Shown here one piece after another: positions 23,861-35,008 of a stretch of 64,000 nt of DNA. The notes beneath the pieces are model-generated. The model ran no database searches, had not been told where the DNA came from, and worked only from the letters and a program-made list of their open reading frames with translations. Position 1 is the first letter of the stretch; every line of letters begins with the position of its first letter. Origin of the DNA: Siphonodentalium dalli (taxonomy: Eukaryota > Mollusca > Scaphopoda > Gadilida > Siphonodentaliidae); NCBI GenBank assembly GCA_032622095.1, contig CP136061.1, positions 66,407,127 to 66,471,126 of the forward strand, in the 5' to 3' direction. The translations under genes and the position numbers were made by a program.

Positions 23861-24880
23861 AAAGCGATCTAAGTGATCTAGTTTACTAAACTAATCTTAT
23901 TCCCCTTCTGTACTGGTGAACACACGCTTTCATTTTCAACTTGATTCCGAAATATCGAATATGATCGAGATTCGAATCGACGAATGCACAGCCCGGCCCC
24001 ATGGATTTATTTTGTCATTTAATATACTTATTAAGTAACTTTCTTTGGTCGTAACATATATCAATATAACATAACATCATTTGGACCATATTCATTGGCA
24101 ACCAAACTGGTTTCAAGCGACAAATCGCTCTAAAATTCGCAAGATTGTCAAGATGTAGCAAACTTCAAAGGGTTACGGGTGCGGGTGTACTCCGTTGATG
24201 CCCCGTTTGCGCGGAGTTAGAAAAGACGGGAAAAGTCGCGTGCGGCGATCTGAATAAACCGATTTTTTTCGTGGTACAATTGGAAAAAGTAGAATTGTAC
24301 CACAAAACTGGAACGAGATAGCCATGGTAACTCGGGCCACTGGCCGATCAGGACATGGCTTTTAAGCATAGTTAGGCAGGGTCGTATTACAAACATGTAT
24401 ACACATATAAATGCGCGCGAGAGCGCAAGTGCACGTACACAGCCGCGCCAGAACTCGTGAATATATGCATGGTTATATACATATATATAAATGCTCATTT
24501 ACATATATATATGCTTATATACATACACATATACATGCTTCCACGTAGACATACACACACCAACACACACATATGAATACATATGTAACGGTCAGGTACC
24601 TATATATGCACGTTTATATGTGCATGTATATCTGATTAAATATACACCAAAGCATATATGGGACATAGCTGTATGAGGAAATAAAGGGTATGAAATAATT
24701 CGCGTTGAGCTGAAGCGGGACGTTTTATGCTGTGTTTAAAGAAAGGTTATGCTTTGTTAAGACGGTTATCTGAAGTGCAAGCGAGATAACTCCAAAGTAT
24801 GGATAATTGCGAAAGTTATATCGCATGAATATACATATATATATATACACATGCATATGTATACACATACACATACACTT

Positions 24881-24962
24881 ACACATGGGTATGGCTTGTG
24901 TGATCATGCATCCGGGAGAATACACATGGATATGGTTTGTATGATCATGCATCAGGGAGAAT
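24881..24962. repeat. 41-bp tandem duplication
   Basis: Two 41-bp units, each starting acacatggg or acacatgga and containing gatcatgcatc, stand head to tail within a region of TA/CA-rich low complexity (24400-24880). Confidence 0.9.
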
Positions 24963-25585
24963 ACTAAGATTCATGGATGTCCGTTGAAGTGGGCTTAGTG
25001 ATCGAGGCTATAGTTTGCTGTACATTGCTTCTCGGTCTAGGATAAAGTACCGTTCCAAAATGCGTTGTATTGATATTGTTAAATGTAGTGGTAATTACAA
25101 TATATGGAAGATAATATGACACTGATAAATATATTTTATAATTATTACTAGAATTTGGTTAGGCACAATTTATGTTAATGAGTGTTAGTATAAGCCTTAA
25201 GCAGTGTGGCTAGTATTTAGTTAGTTAAAAGCTCATTTAGTCTCTTTGAGAAACGTATCTTATATCAGTAAAATAAATCTGATTAGCCATTCGACTAACG
25301 GTAATTAGTTTTCCTGACTAAACCCATCTTAAAGTCAACTCTCAGTTTGCCATTTCGATTAGTTTAAATAAATAATGCACTCGATTTATAAAATAAACCC
25401 AGTTGGTGAATACGATCCATGGCGTCCAACGTGTCCGTGTTTTTATTCGGAAAAGACACCAGTTAAGTTTAATTTGAATTTTCGGAAATTCGTGTAAAAC
25501 GTATAGCGATATATAAAATTATGCACGTAACGATATAATATCTCGCTACCTCTTGAGGTAGCAGTACACGATTTATCGGGTTGTA

Positions 25586-26005
25586 GGGGGGGGGGGGGGG
25601 GGGTCTAAAAAAATAGAAAAATAAGTATCTGGGGGCCATAACAGCCAGGAGGCCCCCACCCCCACCCCTGGAATACGGAATACCACTTAACACAGAGGGT
25701 GGAATACGGAATACCAGTTAACAGCCATATGGAATTTTCCGGATAAATTTTCTATTGCCGTACGAACGCCGGTCATCCCGCAGTGTCCACGTCTAAAATG
25801 ATATAAAATGAGATGATCGACGATCTGTATGTCAAACCGTGAATTTATTATGACAAAAATCGCATTTATATTATTATTATTATCATTTTTTGGAAGGTGT
25901 TGAAGGTCGGCGTACGAATAACGGTATTTTTGGAATACCGAATACCTCCTAACACAGGGGCCGGAATACGGCGTAGGCATACCTCATAACAGGGCATGGA
26001 ATACG
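25586..26005. repeat. G run and ~31-bp ggaatacgg repeats in two clusters
   Basis: An 18-base G run (25586-25603) precedes two units of ggaatacggaataccactt + aacacagagggt (25672-25732). Diverged units of the same word (ggaataccgaatacctcct, ggaatacggcgtaggcat, ggaatacggcatacg) follow at 25933-26005. Confidence 0.8.
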
Positions 26006-26181
26006 GCATACGAAAATAAGATCTAGCCTGCTTAAATGTGCCATTACTGGTTTGAAGGTTTAATTATTTTACAAAACTGGGAAAGTTCACAAAAAAAATG
26101 AAAAATTTGGATACCCAACAGGATTTTCGTATTCAATGAAGGCCAACTCTCATTCTGAACTCCTCGACCTGTGACCTCTGG

Positions 26182-26290
26182 GGTCTGAAACGGTGACGGA
26201 ATCTGACGAGGTTTGCCGAATGCAACCATGGCGTTGCATTAAAGCCGAGTCTGAAACGGTGACGGAATCTGACGAGGTTTGCCGAATGGG
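26182..26290. repeat. Direct repeat, ~40 bp, 67-bp spacing
   Basis: gtctgaaacggtgacggaat + ctgacgaggtttgccgaatg occurs at 26182 and again at about 26249, separated by gcaaccatggcgttgc... Confidence 0.9.
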
Positions 26291-26685
26291 CCAACTCTGT
26301 GTTATTGGTTACAGGACAATACCCCAATTTATCTCCCCTGAATTCTGTCATCTGCATATGTAAGACATTTTTTTCAAACTGATATGATAACTATTTTTCT
26401 ATTTCAAATAGTTCTCAGCTGTAACATAGCTCTATCAGGTGGAAGAAGCTTATTTACTGATATTCTTTCTGTCGTGGATCTGTTTTTGGGTTGAACATGG
26501 TCAATTTGAGACAAAAAATGGGTAAAATTTTGGCATATTGTATGTGCAAACCAAGGGGAATAACTCAATGACAAAGTTTTCAATGAAGCGAAAATAGTGC
26601 TGTTAGAAAATGGTTCCTCAAGTCTTCGAAACTATGTGTATCACGTCCCATTCTATCATTCAAATACAATGTAGCTATTTCAAGC

Positions 26686-28450
26686 TTAACCCTTCCACGA
26701 CTAGAGCCTGTTCTCGTGAAAATAAGCACATAAACGGAATGTTATAGTGAGCAAAATAAGCTCATATTGCCATTATTTAACCGCAGTAAACGAATCGAGT
26801 TCGAATATTGGTTTGATCTGATTTTTATTTACCGAGTTATGGTCCAATTTCGACTAGGAACTCAAACATGTTTTATCGAGTTTCTCAGCCCAACATACAG
26901 ATCAAGTTCGGTGAGTTTGATCCGATTTGTTTTAATGGAGTATCCAGTGCAGACAAACAACTGCCATCTGCTGTGCATTGTCACGATTGTGTGTGATGGT
27001 CTGCCACCCCCATTTTTCGAAGATTTGTGGCAAATTAATATCTACTTGATAACGTAACCCTTCAATGTATCACATGTTTTCGTTATTGATAATGTGCAAT
27101 GCTTTGTTACACAGTTGGAGACACGCTCAACTAAGTGTTTTTTATTTTTAAATGCATGTTTTTATTTTTTTATGTTTCATGTGTTTAAATTTTATCAACT
27201 TGTTCGATACTTCAAAAGAGGCCCACCTTTCTTTTCCTACTGGTCCATGACTGCTAATCTGCAGTTATAACCATTAAAAATCCAGAAATGTACTGAGGTC
27301 ACAGTGATTGCACATTTTAAAATGTTCTTAATATCCTTAATTGTCTTACGCAATCATCAAGTCACCCAAAACACATCCTTTGAGTACACATGAATGAAAT
27401 GTTACTCTTGACTAATATACATGTACATATGCATGGGCACAGTCTTTGATATGAATTTGAGTACCCTTGTAGTAGGCTTGTATGGCCTTGTTCTGTGCAT
27501 GGTGAAGATTATCAATGAAGACTACAAAACCTTGGAACTTTTTGAAGTTTTGACAGGGAATCTTATGAAGTTCAAAAAATAACACGGGGAGTCTATTTCT
27601 TAGTTATTATCTGTTCCGTAATAATATACTTCACTGCAGGTGAAGTCCTAACTCGAAATTTAACGATCTAATTGACTTTATGAGCGATTTTGCTTTGCGT
27701 CGCTTACACTTATGGAATTTATCCTTGGTAATTAGTTCAATATTTGTTGCGATATCGGCTCAGAAAAGTCACACAAAAGCATCCAAATTTCGATTTGGGA
27801 CCTTCACCTACAGTAGAGTACAATATTAAGGAACATATACTAACTAAGAAATATATTCCCCAAGTTATTTTTCGACTTCATTAGGTTCCCTGTCAAAACT
27901 GTTACAATGTTTTGTATTGGTGGAATATGATCTCTACGGGCGTTAGCCTGAATAGAGATTCATGGCATGATCTATATGCCAGGCAGTGGCAGGCAATGTT
28001 TTATTTTTCAATTCGATCAACATGTTAATGTGATATGATGTACATTCCTCGTTTTTATTGCCAAATATTTGTTCGGGATCACAATCTGGAACAGTGATGA
28101 ATTATATGCACCCAGCAGAGGTACTTATAGCATAGTATGATGCTGATAGTGTCAACGGTCTTCATCAGTCTGTCCATCTGTTTGTGGACTCTTTATGTAT
28201 GGTATAACTCAAACATTTACTATCCAATCGGAACCAAATTTTGTATATGAGTTTCTCAGTCCAAAATATAGATCGAGTCTTTTTTGGTGTTATGACCCTT
28301 TTTCAACTTTGAAATCACACATGCTGCGATAACTCAAACATTTCTTATCTGATCGGAAAAAAAAATTGTATGTTAGTTTGTCAGCCCAAAATACAGATCG
28401 AGTTTGAATATGGATTTTATTCTAAATATTTACGGAGTTACGGCTCTTTT
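26686..28450. repeat. Degenerate elements: solo TTAA terminus and 160-bp-type units
   Basis: TTAACCCTTCCACGACTAGA at 26686 matches the end of the elements at 60118 and 61717, but no partner end is seen. Around 26790-26970 and 28190-28450, words such as gagttatgg, cagatcgagtttgaa and cagcccaaaatacagatcga recur at ~160-bp spacing. They resemble, at low identity, the 161-bp array at 50600-51640. Confidence 0.5.
27525..27952. repeat. Inverted pair of dispersed repeat R1
   Basis: 27525-27660 (ttggaactttttgaagtttt, gacagggaatc..., cactgcaggtgaag) is repeated in reverse complement at about 27790-27952. A third copy, cut by later insertions, lies at 49272-51880. The family is unnamed here. The right part (gctttgcgtcgcttacac) matches 51780-51800. 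Confidence 0.8.
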
Positions 28451-29964
28451 TTAAAAAAAATTATTTTTTTTATTTTTTATTTTTTTGGTTAACCATCACA
28501 GCATGTGCATTTTTTAACTAGACCAATGGAGCTCTAGGTCCTTGGATGCTTGGACTTACATTGTATCAAACAGGGCTGAGATAGGTGATTTAAGCCCTTT
28601 CACCCATTCCATGTCTTTAACCTTTTCCATTATTAAATAAATATATTGTTTTGTTATCTCACATGGCAATTTGCACCAACAGAAATAGAACTGCCTACAC
28701 CATGATAGTGGTGACAGGCTCCATAGTTCTCTTTTGACCCATTTATTCCAATAATTTGTGTTATGTACATTTGTCTATACTACTTTAGATATTAACAGTA
28801 TACTCCATAATTCAACTTCAAAACTCTAATTATGATTCCTATCATAACAATTTACTATCGACAAGATATGGGATGAACATCTGCGGATCATGATGATTGA
28901 GTTATTCCACACATCTATTCTGGTAGTGAAGATGTTCTGTTGATCTCCCAGAAAAGGGCTGTTTCGCATTAGTCATCCGTTGATCAAATTGTGTTATAAA
29001 TCACTCTTAAAAAATAATTTTAGAGGACCTTGCATGCCAATCCACAATGGAAATCACAAACCAATGATATATGACCCCGGTGTCATCAAATACAAAAATA
29101 GCAAAAAAGGCTTTGATAGTGCAGGGTCAAGTATTTAAAAAAACAACTTATCCCAATAATTGTGAATGTGTGTTCAAAGCACAGAAAAGATAACATAATT
29201 CCTGTATCGGGGCAAGTTTGGGTTGTCAACTTATTGAAGTATGTCGGTGACATCTACTGTAAGTACAATGAAGTGATTTATGGGTACAATTAACAATCTA
29301 ATCAGTCTTTCATTTTCACACAAACAGTACTGGCACATCCTGGATTCAACTATGATAGTTATATTCAACTATTATAGCTAAAATGACTATTGCTAATACA
29401 TGTACTTGATGAAATAGGAATAACCCAAAATTACATATGAAGAGGATTCTTGGAAAAGAGAGCTAATTTGCGTGCCACATTCGTAGTAAGTAAAGTAAAG
29501 GTAAAATATGTTCCATACGAATAATATTATCAACATTCTTCATCACTCATTTATCTGAGTCAAAATGACACAAAGGAACCTCTGTGGCGACCAGTTAATG
29601 CTGTTCAAAATGGCATACATGTGTTATTGTGTACATCAAAATGGACAAGGTGTTGCATAACAAACTTTTTCTGAATATTATACAATTTGTTGATTGATGT
29701 GCAGATTCCAGTGTGTCATACTATAGCTTTGGTGAAAATAGAGCAAATGTGGATTTAATTGGTATAGTCATATTTAAAAATAATAGTTAAATCTATGTAT
29801 GTAAAAGAATAGTATATGTGTGTGTTTGTCTGTTCGCAATTTTTCTCGTGGTATCCCGGCTGATTTTTATAACGGTGCTAGTTTTCCAAAAAAATTATTG
29901 AAACATTGTTTTTGGTTAAATTGACCAATGAGTTCAATCTAAAAATAAAAAAATAAAGTTTCTC

Positions 29965-30643
29965 TTAAAGGCACATGGTGGTCTACGCTTCAAGATATAG
30001 AAAACAATATTAACTTTTGAATTTTTTTCCAGTTATCGAAATTGTCTACAAATACTTGAACTACCTTTCTACGGGCATTATATGTCCACGGAAGACACAT
30101 TGAAGTCATACAAATACAATTTTTAACACAATATTTGTGTCCCAAACAAACATCCATGCCAACGGCATGGCATAGAAAAGAGCGTTCCGTGTTAGTCTAG
30201 TTCTGATATGGTAGATATAAAGAGCGTTTTTTTCACTTGTGCGAAAAATTGAAAACAGCTGGAATCTTACTTAAGCGGACATGTATGGCTCATTTAGAAG
30301 GCAGTGTAAGATAGGTTGATAAATAACAAAATATTGACAGACTGGCTTCATATTCTCTGAAAAATACTTGTCATGGTCACAGCTGTTTTAAAAAGTAAAA
30401 TAAACGCTCTTCATATCTACCATATCAGGAGTAGACTGACACGAAACGCTCTCTTCTGTTCCATGCTGTGCATATGGCTATTGTTTGTTTAAACTTTTTA
30501 TGAATTCAATGCGTATTTCTAATACATATAATGCCCGTGGAAAAGGTAGCTCAACTCTCTATTGACCTATTTCGTTACTGCGAAACATTCAAAAGCGAAT
30601 ATTATGAGGTGTATTTTTGCAGCACAAACCGTCATCGGATTAA
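29965..30643. mobile_element. TTAA-flanked element D (679 bp)
   Basis: TTAA at 29965-29968 and 30640-30643. The weakly matching inverted ends read TTAAAGGCACATGGTGGTCT and rc TTAATCCGATGACGGTTTGT. Inside, inverted arms at 30165-30235 and 30405-30475 carry the AAAGAGCGTT...ctgatatggtagatat...AAGAGCGTT block also present in the 1332, 49969 and 52443 elements. No coding capacity. Confidence 0.7.
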
Positions 30644-30921
30644 TCAAATAATTATTTTTTAAATACAAATATTTAAAAGATCAAAATGTGCACAAAGCAT
30701 AAATGGGTCACAAAAGGGCCACAGGCCGCTATCCCGCTGCATAAAGGCTCCGAATGGGTAGACTGTTTCAGCTAATATAACTATAATAATAATGTGCCAG
30801 ACTAAAAATCTGATATGATAAAGGTGACAACGTCGGCTGGCACGACGATAAACGCAAGCAAGAAAACATGACGAAACAGTACACACACCAAATAGTACAC
30901 ATACCCTATTTACTATTTCAG

Positions 30922-31456
30922 GTTTGTTCAAGAACTCCAGAAATATATAGATATTGATACATATGGGTCGTGTGGTGACAGGCAATGTCCGGAAGGAGAC
31001 GAATGTGACGAACTTCTAAGTACATATAAGTTTCATCTCGCTTTGGAGAGCGGGCTATGCATGGACTACGTGATCGAGAAACCTTGGAGAGCTATCGAGC
31101 ATGGAGCCATCCCCGTGGTTCTTGGAGGTAGTAATTACTCAGCCGTTTTGCCAAAAGGAGCGTTTATAAATGCTTTGGATTTCACGAGTGCTAAGGATTT
31201 GGCGCAACACTTGCTCAACGTTGGAGCGGACGCCAGGAAATACAACGAGTATTTCCGATGGAAAACTAACTTTGAGATAAACATAACTGGCGGACGTGAG
31301 ATATGCGCACTATGTTCTGATATTCACGATATAGATCGACCTGCAAAGGTGTACAGAGACTTCAAAGGATGGATGGTGGAGAAGGATGTCGGATCAGATT
31401 ACTGCCAACAATTCTCGGTAGGTAAATCTGCCGAGATACTGGAAACGGTGTTTTAG
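30922..31456 (+). CDS. Alpha-1,3-fucosyltransferase, exon 2 (C-terminal half)
   Basis: Residues 213-390. This is the GDP-fucose-binding half of the GT10 domain. After FVQELQKYIDIDTYGSCG come the donor motif FHLALESGLCMDYVIEKPWR (about 250-269) and AIEHGAIPVVLGGSNYSAVL, the strongest signature of the family, then GAFINALDF and YNEYFRWK. The lumenal C-terminus has CALC (341-344) and a late Cys (about 374), matching the paired cysteines usual at this end. Sequons NYS and NIT are present. TAG ends the frame at 31456. The total of 390 residues is normal for the family. No AATAAA was found close behind. Which glycan epitope it makes cannot be told. Confidence 0.95.
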
Positions 31457-32147
31457 TGCTCTTATTTTACTGCAATGATATATAATATATTTATTCACAT
31501 GCAGCGTTTGGTATGCATATTATCTGGGACCCAAGCGCAGCCCACACACACGCAAGTACATGTATGTGTATAATTATATAATAATACTGCCCTCTACACA
31601 CACAAGTACATGTATGTGTAGAATTATATAATATTAAATCTAGAATCACGCCATTTTGAAAATAAGTTACTAAATATTGAATCTTTTGGGTTTCCTATGT
31701 TGATAAAGGAGTTCGTTGAGAGGCAGTTCCTTATATGGTATAGTCCCATTTGCTTATGTGGCATCCACCCACGCAATGCCTTATACGGTAGAGAGTCAAT
31801 AGGGTCACCCGCCCACACACTGCTACCTTATACAATATGGTGTTGGGTGCTCATATGTTGTTCGCGTAGGGGCACTCGCCCTCAAATGCTTAATAAGGCA
31901 ATTTGCTTTAACAGTATGGTATTGTGTGCAGGGTAAATGTGTCAGAGGGGTCGGCTCCATTTCATCATTATTAGACACCATTATGACCATAAGATGTCAG
32001 TCTTTCCGATATATATATATCATCAGGTATTGATTTGGTAGGTTAAATTGAGTAAATTAGACTAGAATTCCCGGCACCAACCCTGGGCATAACCCATGTC
32101 ATAGGAATGACAATGGGTCGGTCTCATGCGAAAAACAGCATTTCGCT
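31457..32147. other. Fucosyltransferase 3' flank, no gene
   Basis: Probably includes the 3' UTR. A ~45-bp duplication (cacaagtacatgtatgtgta + gaattatataata) occurs at about 31553 and 31601. No other gene or repeat is recognised. Confidence 0.5.
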
Positions 32148-32192
32148 ATCCAAATATCTTAGCTGGTTTTCGTACGAGCAGACATGGACTAG
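32148..32192. repeat. Single arm of the 17838 foldback family
   Basis: caaatatcttagctggtttt + cgtacgagcagacatggact matches the right arm of the foldback at 17838-17942; no partner arm is seen nearby. Confidence 0.75.
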
Positions 32193-32219
32193 ACCTATGA
32201 GTGAACTGAACATATTTTA

Positions 32220-32575
32220 GCATCTTTATAAATATAAACTCTCTCTATTTTCAAGCGTATCCCCTTAATGCATTATGTATCACCAGCGTACAAAACAAAC
32301 ATAACATTATATGCATGTAATTTATAGGGCACATCTCAATATTAACCTGTTTAAGTACTTTCTAAAATATTCTCGTATTGACTAGTTGCTCCCTCCGTAG
32401 TCTTATTACAGCATATTTAGGTCAATATGGCTCGTTTTATTCGTAATAGTATTATGTATGGAGAATGTAACCAGACCATGTCTATTACACACAGTGCTCG
32501 TCTGTTATGAAAACTTTTTTCGTGAGTGGCTAAAGTCAACATATACTTTGGTAGCAGGCTTGTCAACTTCTCCAC
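32220..32575 (-). repeat. Dispersed repeat R2, uninterrupted copy (empty site)
   Basis: The reverse complement aligns with 39175-40075, sharing gctaccaaagtatat, ctacggagggagcaactagt and attacatgcatataatg. Here a single TTAA (32342-32345) occupies the point at which the other copy holds a 558-bp element. Confidence 0.9.
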
Positions 32576-32857
32576 TGCACTTCCGGGTGATGCAATATTG
32601 TTTGGCTATTTTCGTATAAGGAAATGTTACCATATTAGGAGTGAGGGCGCACTTCTTTCAGGTGATACAAAAGCGTAGGCGTGCTGTTATAGAGTACACA
32701 GATTATTCGCCAATAACACTGTTACATGGTTTAAGTCTGAGACGCTTTGAGTCCCAGGTATATTGGAATGGGTGTCTCCTATACTATATGCAGAGGCATG
32801 GAACTATTAGTGTTATCTATATAATATAACTCGATGTCATATTAGGTTGTTCATAAT

Positions 32858-35008
32858 CGGCCGAATTCTGGTCCCTGGTCTAGACCACCCTAATAATCAC
32901 GGTGTTCCATGTCTGGACCTGGTCTCGCGAAACCACCTGGTCTCGATTTAGATTAGGCGGATTATTGTTCAATCAACGACGATCGGTGTATCGACGGACA
33001 AAGGCACGCTTGGTACTCGAACAAATGATTGCGTTCACGTCGCGAATAGTTGAGCATTAATGTAACGGGTTATCACCGAACACGTGTGGTGTGTCGCCTT
33101 TACAGGGATGTGATTAGAGTGTCTCCATGTGGATGGTGGGGGTGTTGTCCATATTTCCAATCCGCTCCATCCTAAGTTGGGGGTGAGACACCCCAAGTTC
33201 CCATGTCGCCACGACCCTACCTTTATGTTTATTTATTATGATAACCTATTTTGATGTCAGCGGTTTGAGTAAATGTTTTAGTTGAGTAAAAAAAAATTGT
33301 TTCACGGCCGATGGAACCACCATGGCCTATACGTGGCTATACATTGTTTATACCACCTCCCCATGCACCGAATAATCAGTCTCAGAGACCGCCCTTTTAA
33401 ATCTCGACCCAAACATATAATGGGCTAAAAAAAAATTGCGCCCTTCATTTCAGTTGCCATCATTCCAATTTCCAAGAATCCAAATGGTAAGACATTATTG
33501 GAACAAGGACGATTAACAAAATTTACGTTAAAATAAGAATTTCTCAGAGATTTCTAGGGTTTGGTTTGGTATGTTAGGGTTTATTGTCGATCTAGCCGCT
33601 AGGCCACACACGACGTTGTCAATTTTACGGGTGGAGGAAAGACCACGCAGAGGCTTAATTTCACCGAGAAATCGTCCCACTGCGTGTAGTAACCACCGAT
33701 CCCCGGAAAGCAACTGACAAACTTGCCCAGATACACGATTCCGGTCACCCTCCATATGACGGGGTTCGAACCAGCTTCGTCACCTGGCAGGTTCGTCACC
33801 TGGCACTCTACCGACTGCACCACCGGGGGCCCCGATATTTATAGGGACACAAGTTAGTAAACTCCATTCTTGTATTTCTTTTTCAGCAAATGCGTTTAAA
33901 TAAAAGAATCATAAATTTATATATTTTGATTTTTTTTTCTTCTATTTTTGTTTTGTTTTTCATTTTATTTTAATGTTTTGAAAAAAAAAAATTCTTTTGT
34001 TTTTTTTGTTTGTTTTGTTTTGGTTTTGTAATTTTTTGTTCTGGTTTTCTCGTCTTTACTGTTTTTTTGTTTGCTTTACGTTTAAAATAAAATTACTTAA
34101 AACATCAGTATTATTCTTGTTCAAAATACTGGAATAATCTACGCGAATGGGCGGTACGAGTAATCCCTATTAAGAAGCATTCCAACGTCAATTTTATGAA
34201 TACGCCGGGAAAGCCCCGCATCCCGCCCATGCGATGTAAGACGAAAATGAAAATCCGATGTGCCATTCACTGTTATGCCGGGTCGCCCATGCTCATCCAT
34301 AGCAAATCGCCGGGGTACACGCATGCATGATTGTTACAATTATGATAGGTGACATTATATAAAACACAGTTACACTAGATCATTTCTAATGTCCAGTTAA
34401 AAGCCAGCTTGTGATTGCTCAAACTATTCACCATCGTGCCAATGACTGGCTTACAATCAAACTAATAATCCGTATTAGAGTTCTGCACCATAAAATATAT
34501 TCTCGAAACCAGACTTCGCTATTCTCGTCTCAGGATCAAGTCTCGGTTTATACAAAAATCTCAGACCAGGGGGGGGGGACTAGGTCTCAGTTGCAGACTA
34601 TTACATATAACACACATAATTATGGATTATATTAAATCTTGTCCAGTTCATATATAATTATAATCTTTACTCTACACGACATACAAATATAACACAATTA
34701 CAATTTGGTTAACATAAAGATAAATGCTTCCAAAAAATACTCATGTTTCTGTTACCAGAACTTGTACGTTACCACATGGTTCGAATTATGAACAGACCGA
34801 CACAGGCTTGAATGACAATAAGAAGGCAAACCCTGGTTTACGTAAACCTGAGTTTCAAAAAGACGAGAATACGGACCAGTGTTGACCAATAATCCCAGCT
34901 TACTCGCCTCGAAGCTGGGTAACACATCGCGATCACGGTGGTTTCGGCCTGGTCTAGACTATAGTTTACATGAAACCCTGGTCTAGACCAGGGACCAGAA
35001 TTCGGCCG
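32858..35008. mobile_element. 2.15-kb element with perfect 30-bp inverted ends
   Basis: Termini 32858-32887 and 34979-35008 are exact inverted copies starting CGGCCGAATTCTGGTCCCTG and ending in the palindrome TGGTCTAGACCA. The interior has further ctggtctcg-type words near both ends, a SINE at 33556-33834, and a T-rich low-complexity stretch (33920-34090). No transposase frame is seen. The flanks (ttcataat, tttaagtc) give no convincing target duplication. A non-autonomous DNA transposon or foldback is the likely class. Confidence 0.8.
33556..33834 (-). mobile_element. tRNA-derived SINE with duplicated head segment
   Basis: On the - strand the head shows an A box (TGGTGCAGTCGG, 33822-33811) and a B box (GGTTCGAACCC, 33772-33762), the RNA polymerase III promoter of tRNA genes. 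The body continues with gcgtggtctttcctcc and ends gtggcctagcggctagatcg + acaataaacccta. A 16-bp tandem duplication (33773-33788, 33789-33804) between the boxes widens their spacing to 50 nt. A tail fragment of the same family is at 14112-14160. Confidence 0.85.

Larger units (their letters stand above)
20963..30921 (+). other. Fucosyltransferase intron (9959 bp)
   Basis: GT donor at 20963 (gttagt) and AG acceptor at 30920-30921 (tttactatttcag). The intron holds a Helitron (21023-22736), foldbacks (23060, 23551), local duplications (24881, 25672, 26182), an inverted repeat family (27525-27952) and a TTAA element (29965-30643). Most of 26300-29480 otherwise shows no feature beyond degenerate ~160-bp-type repeat words. 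No exon was found inside. Confidence 0.85.

Noticed and set aside
33762-33822. A free-standing tRNA gene
   Set aside because: A and B boxes are present but the spacing is 50 nt, no cloverleaf forms, and a SINE body follows.
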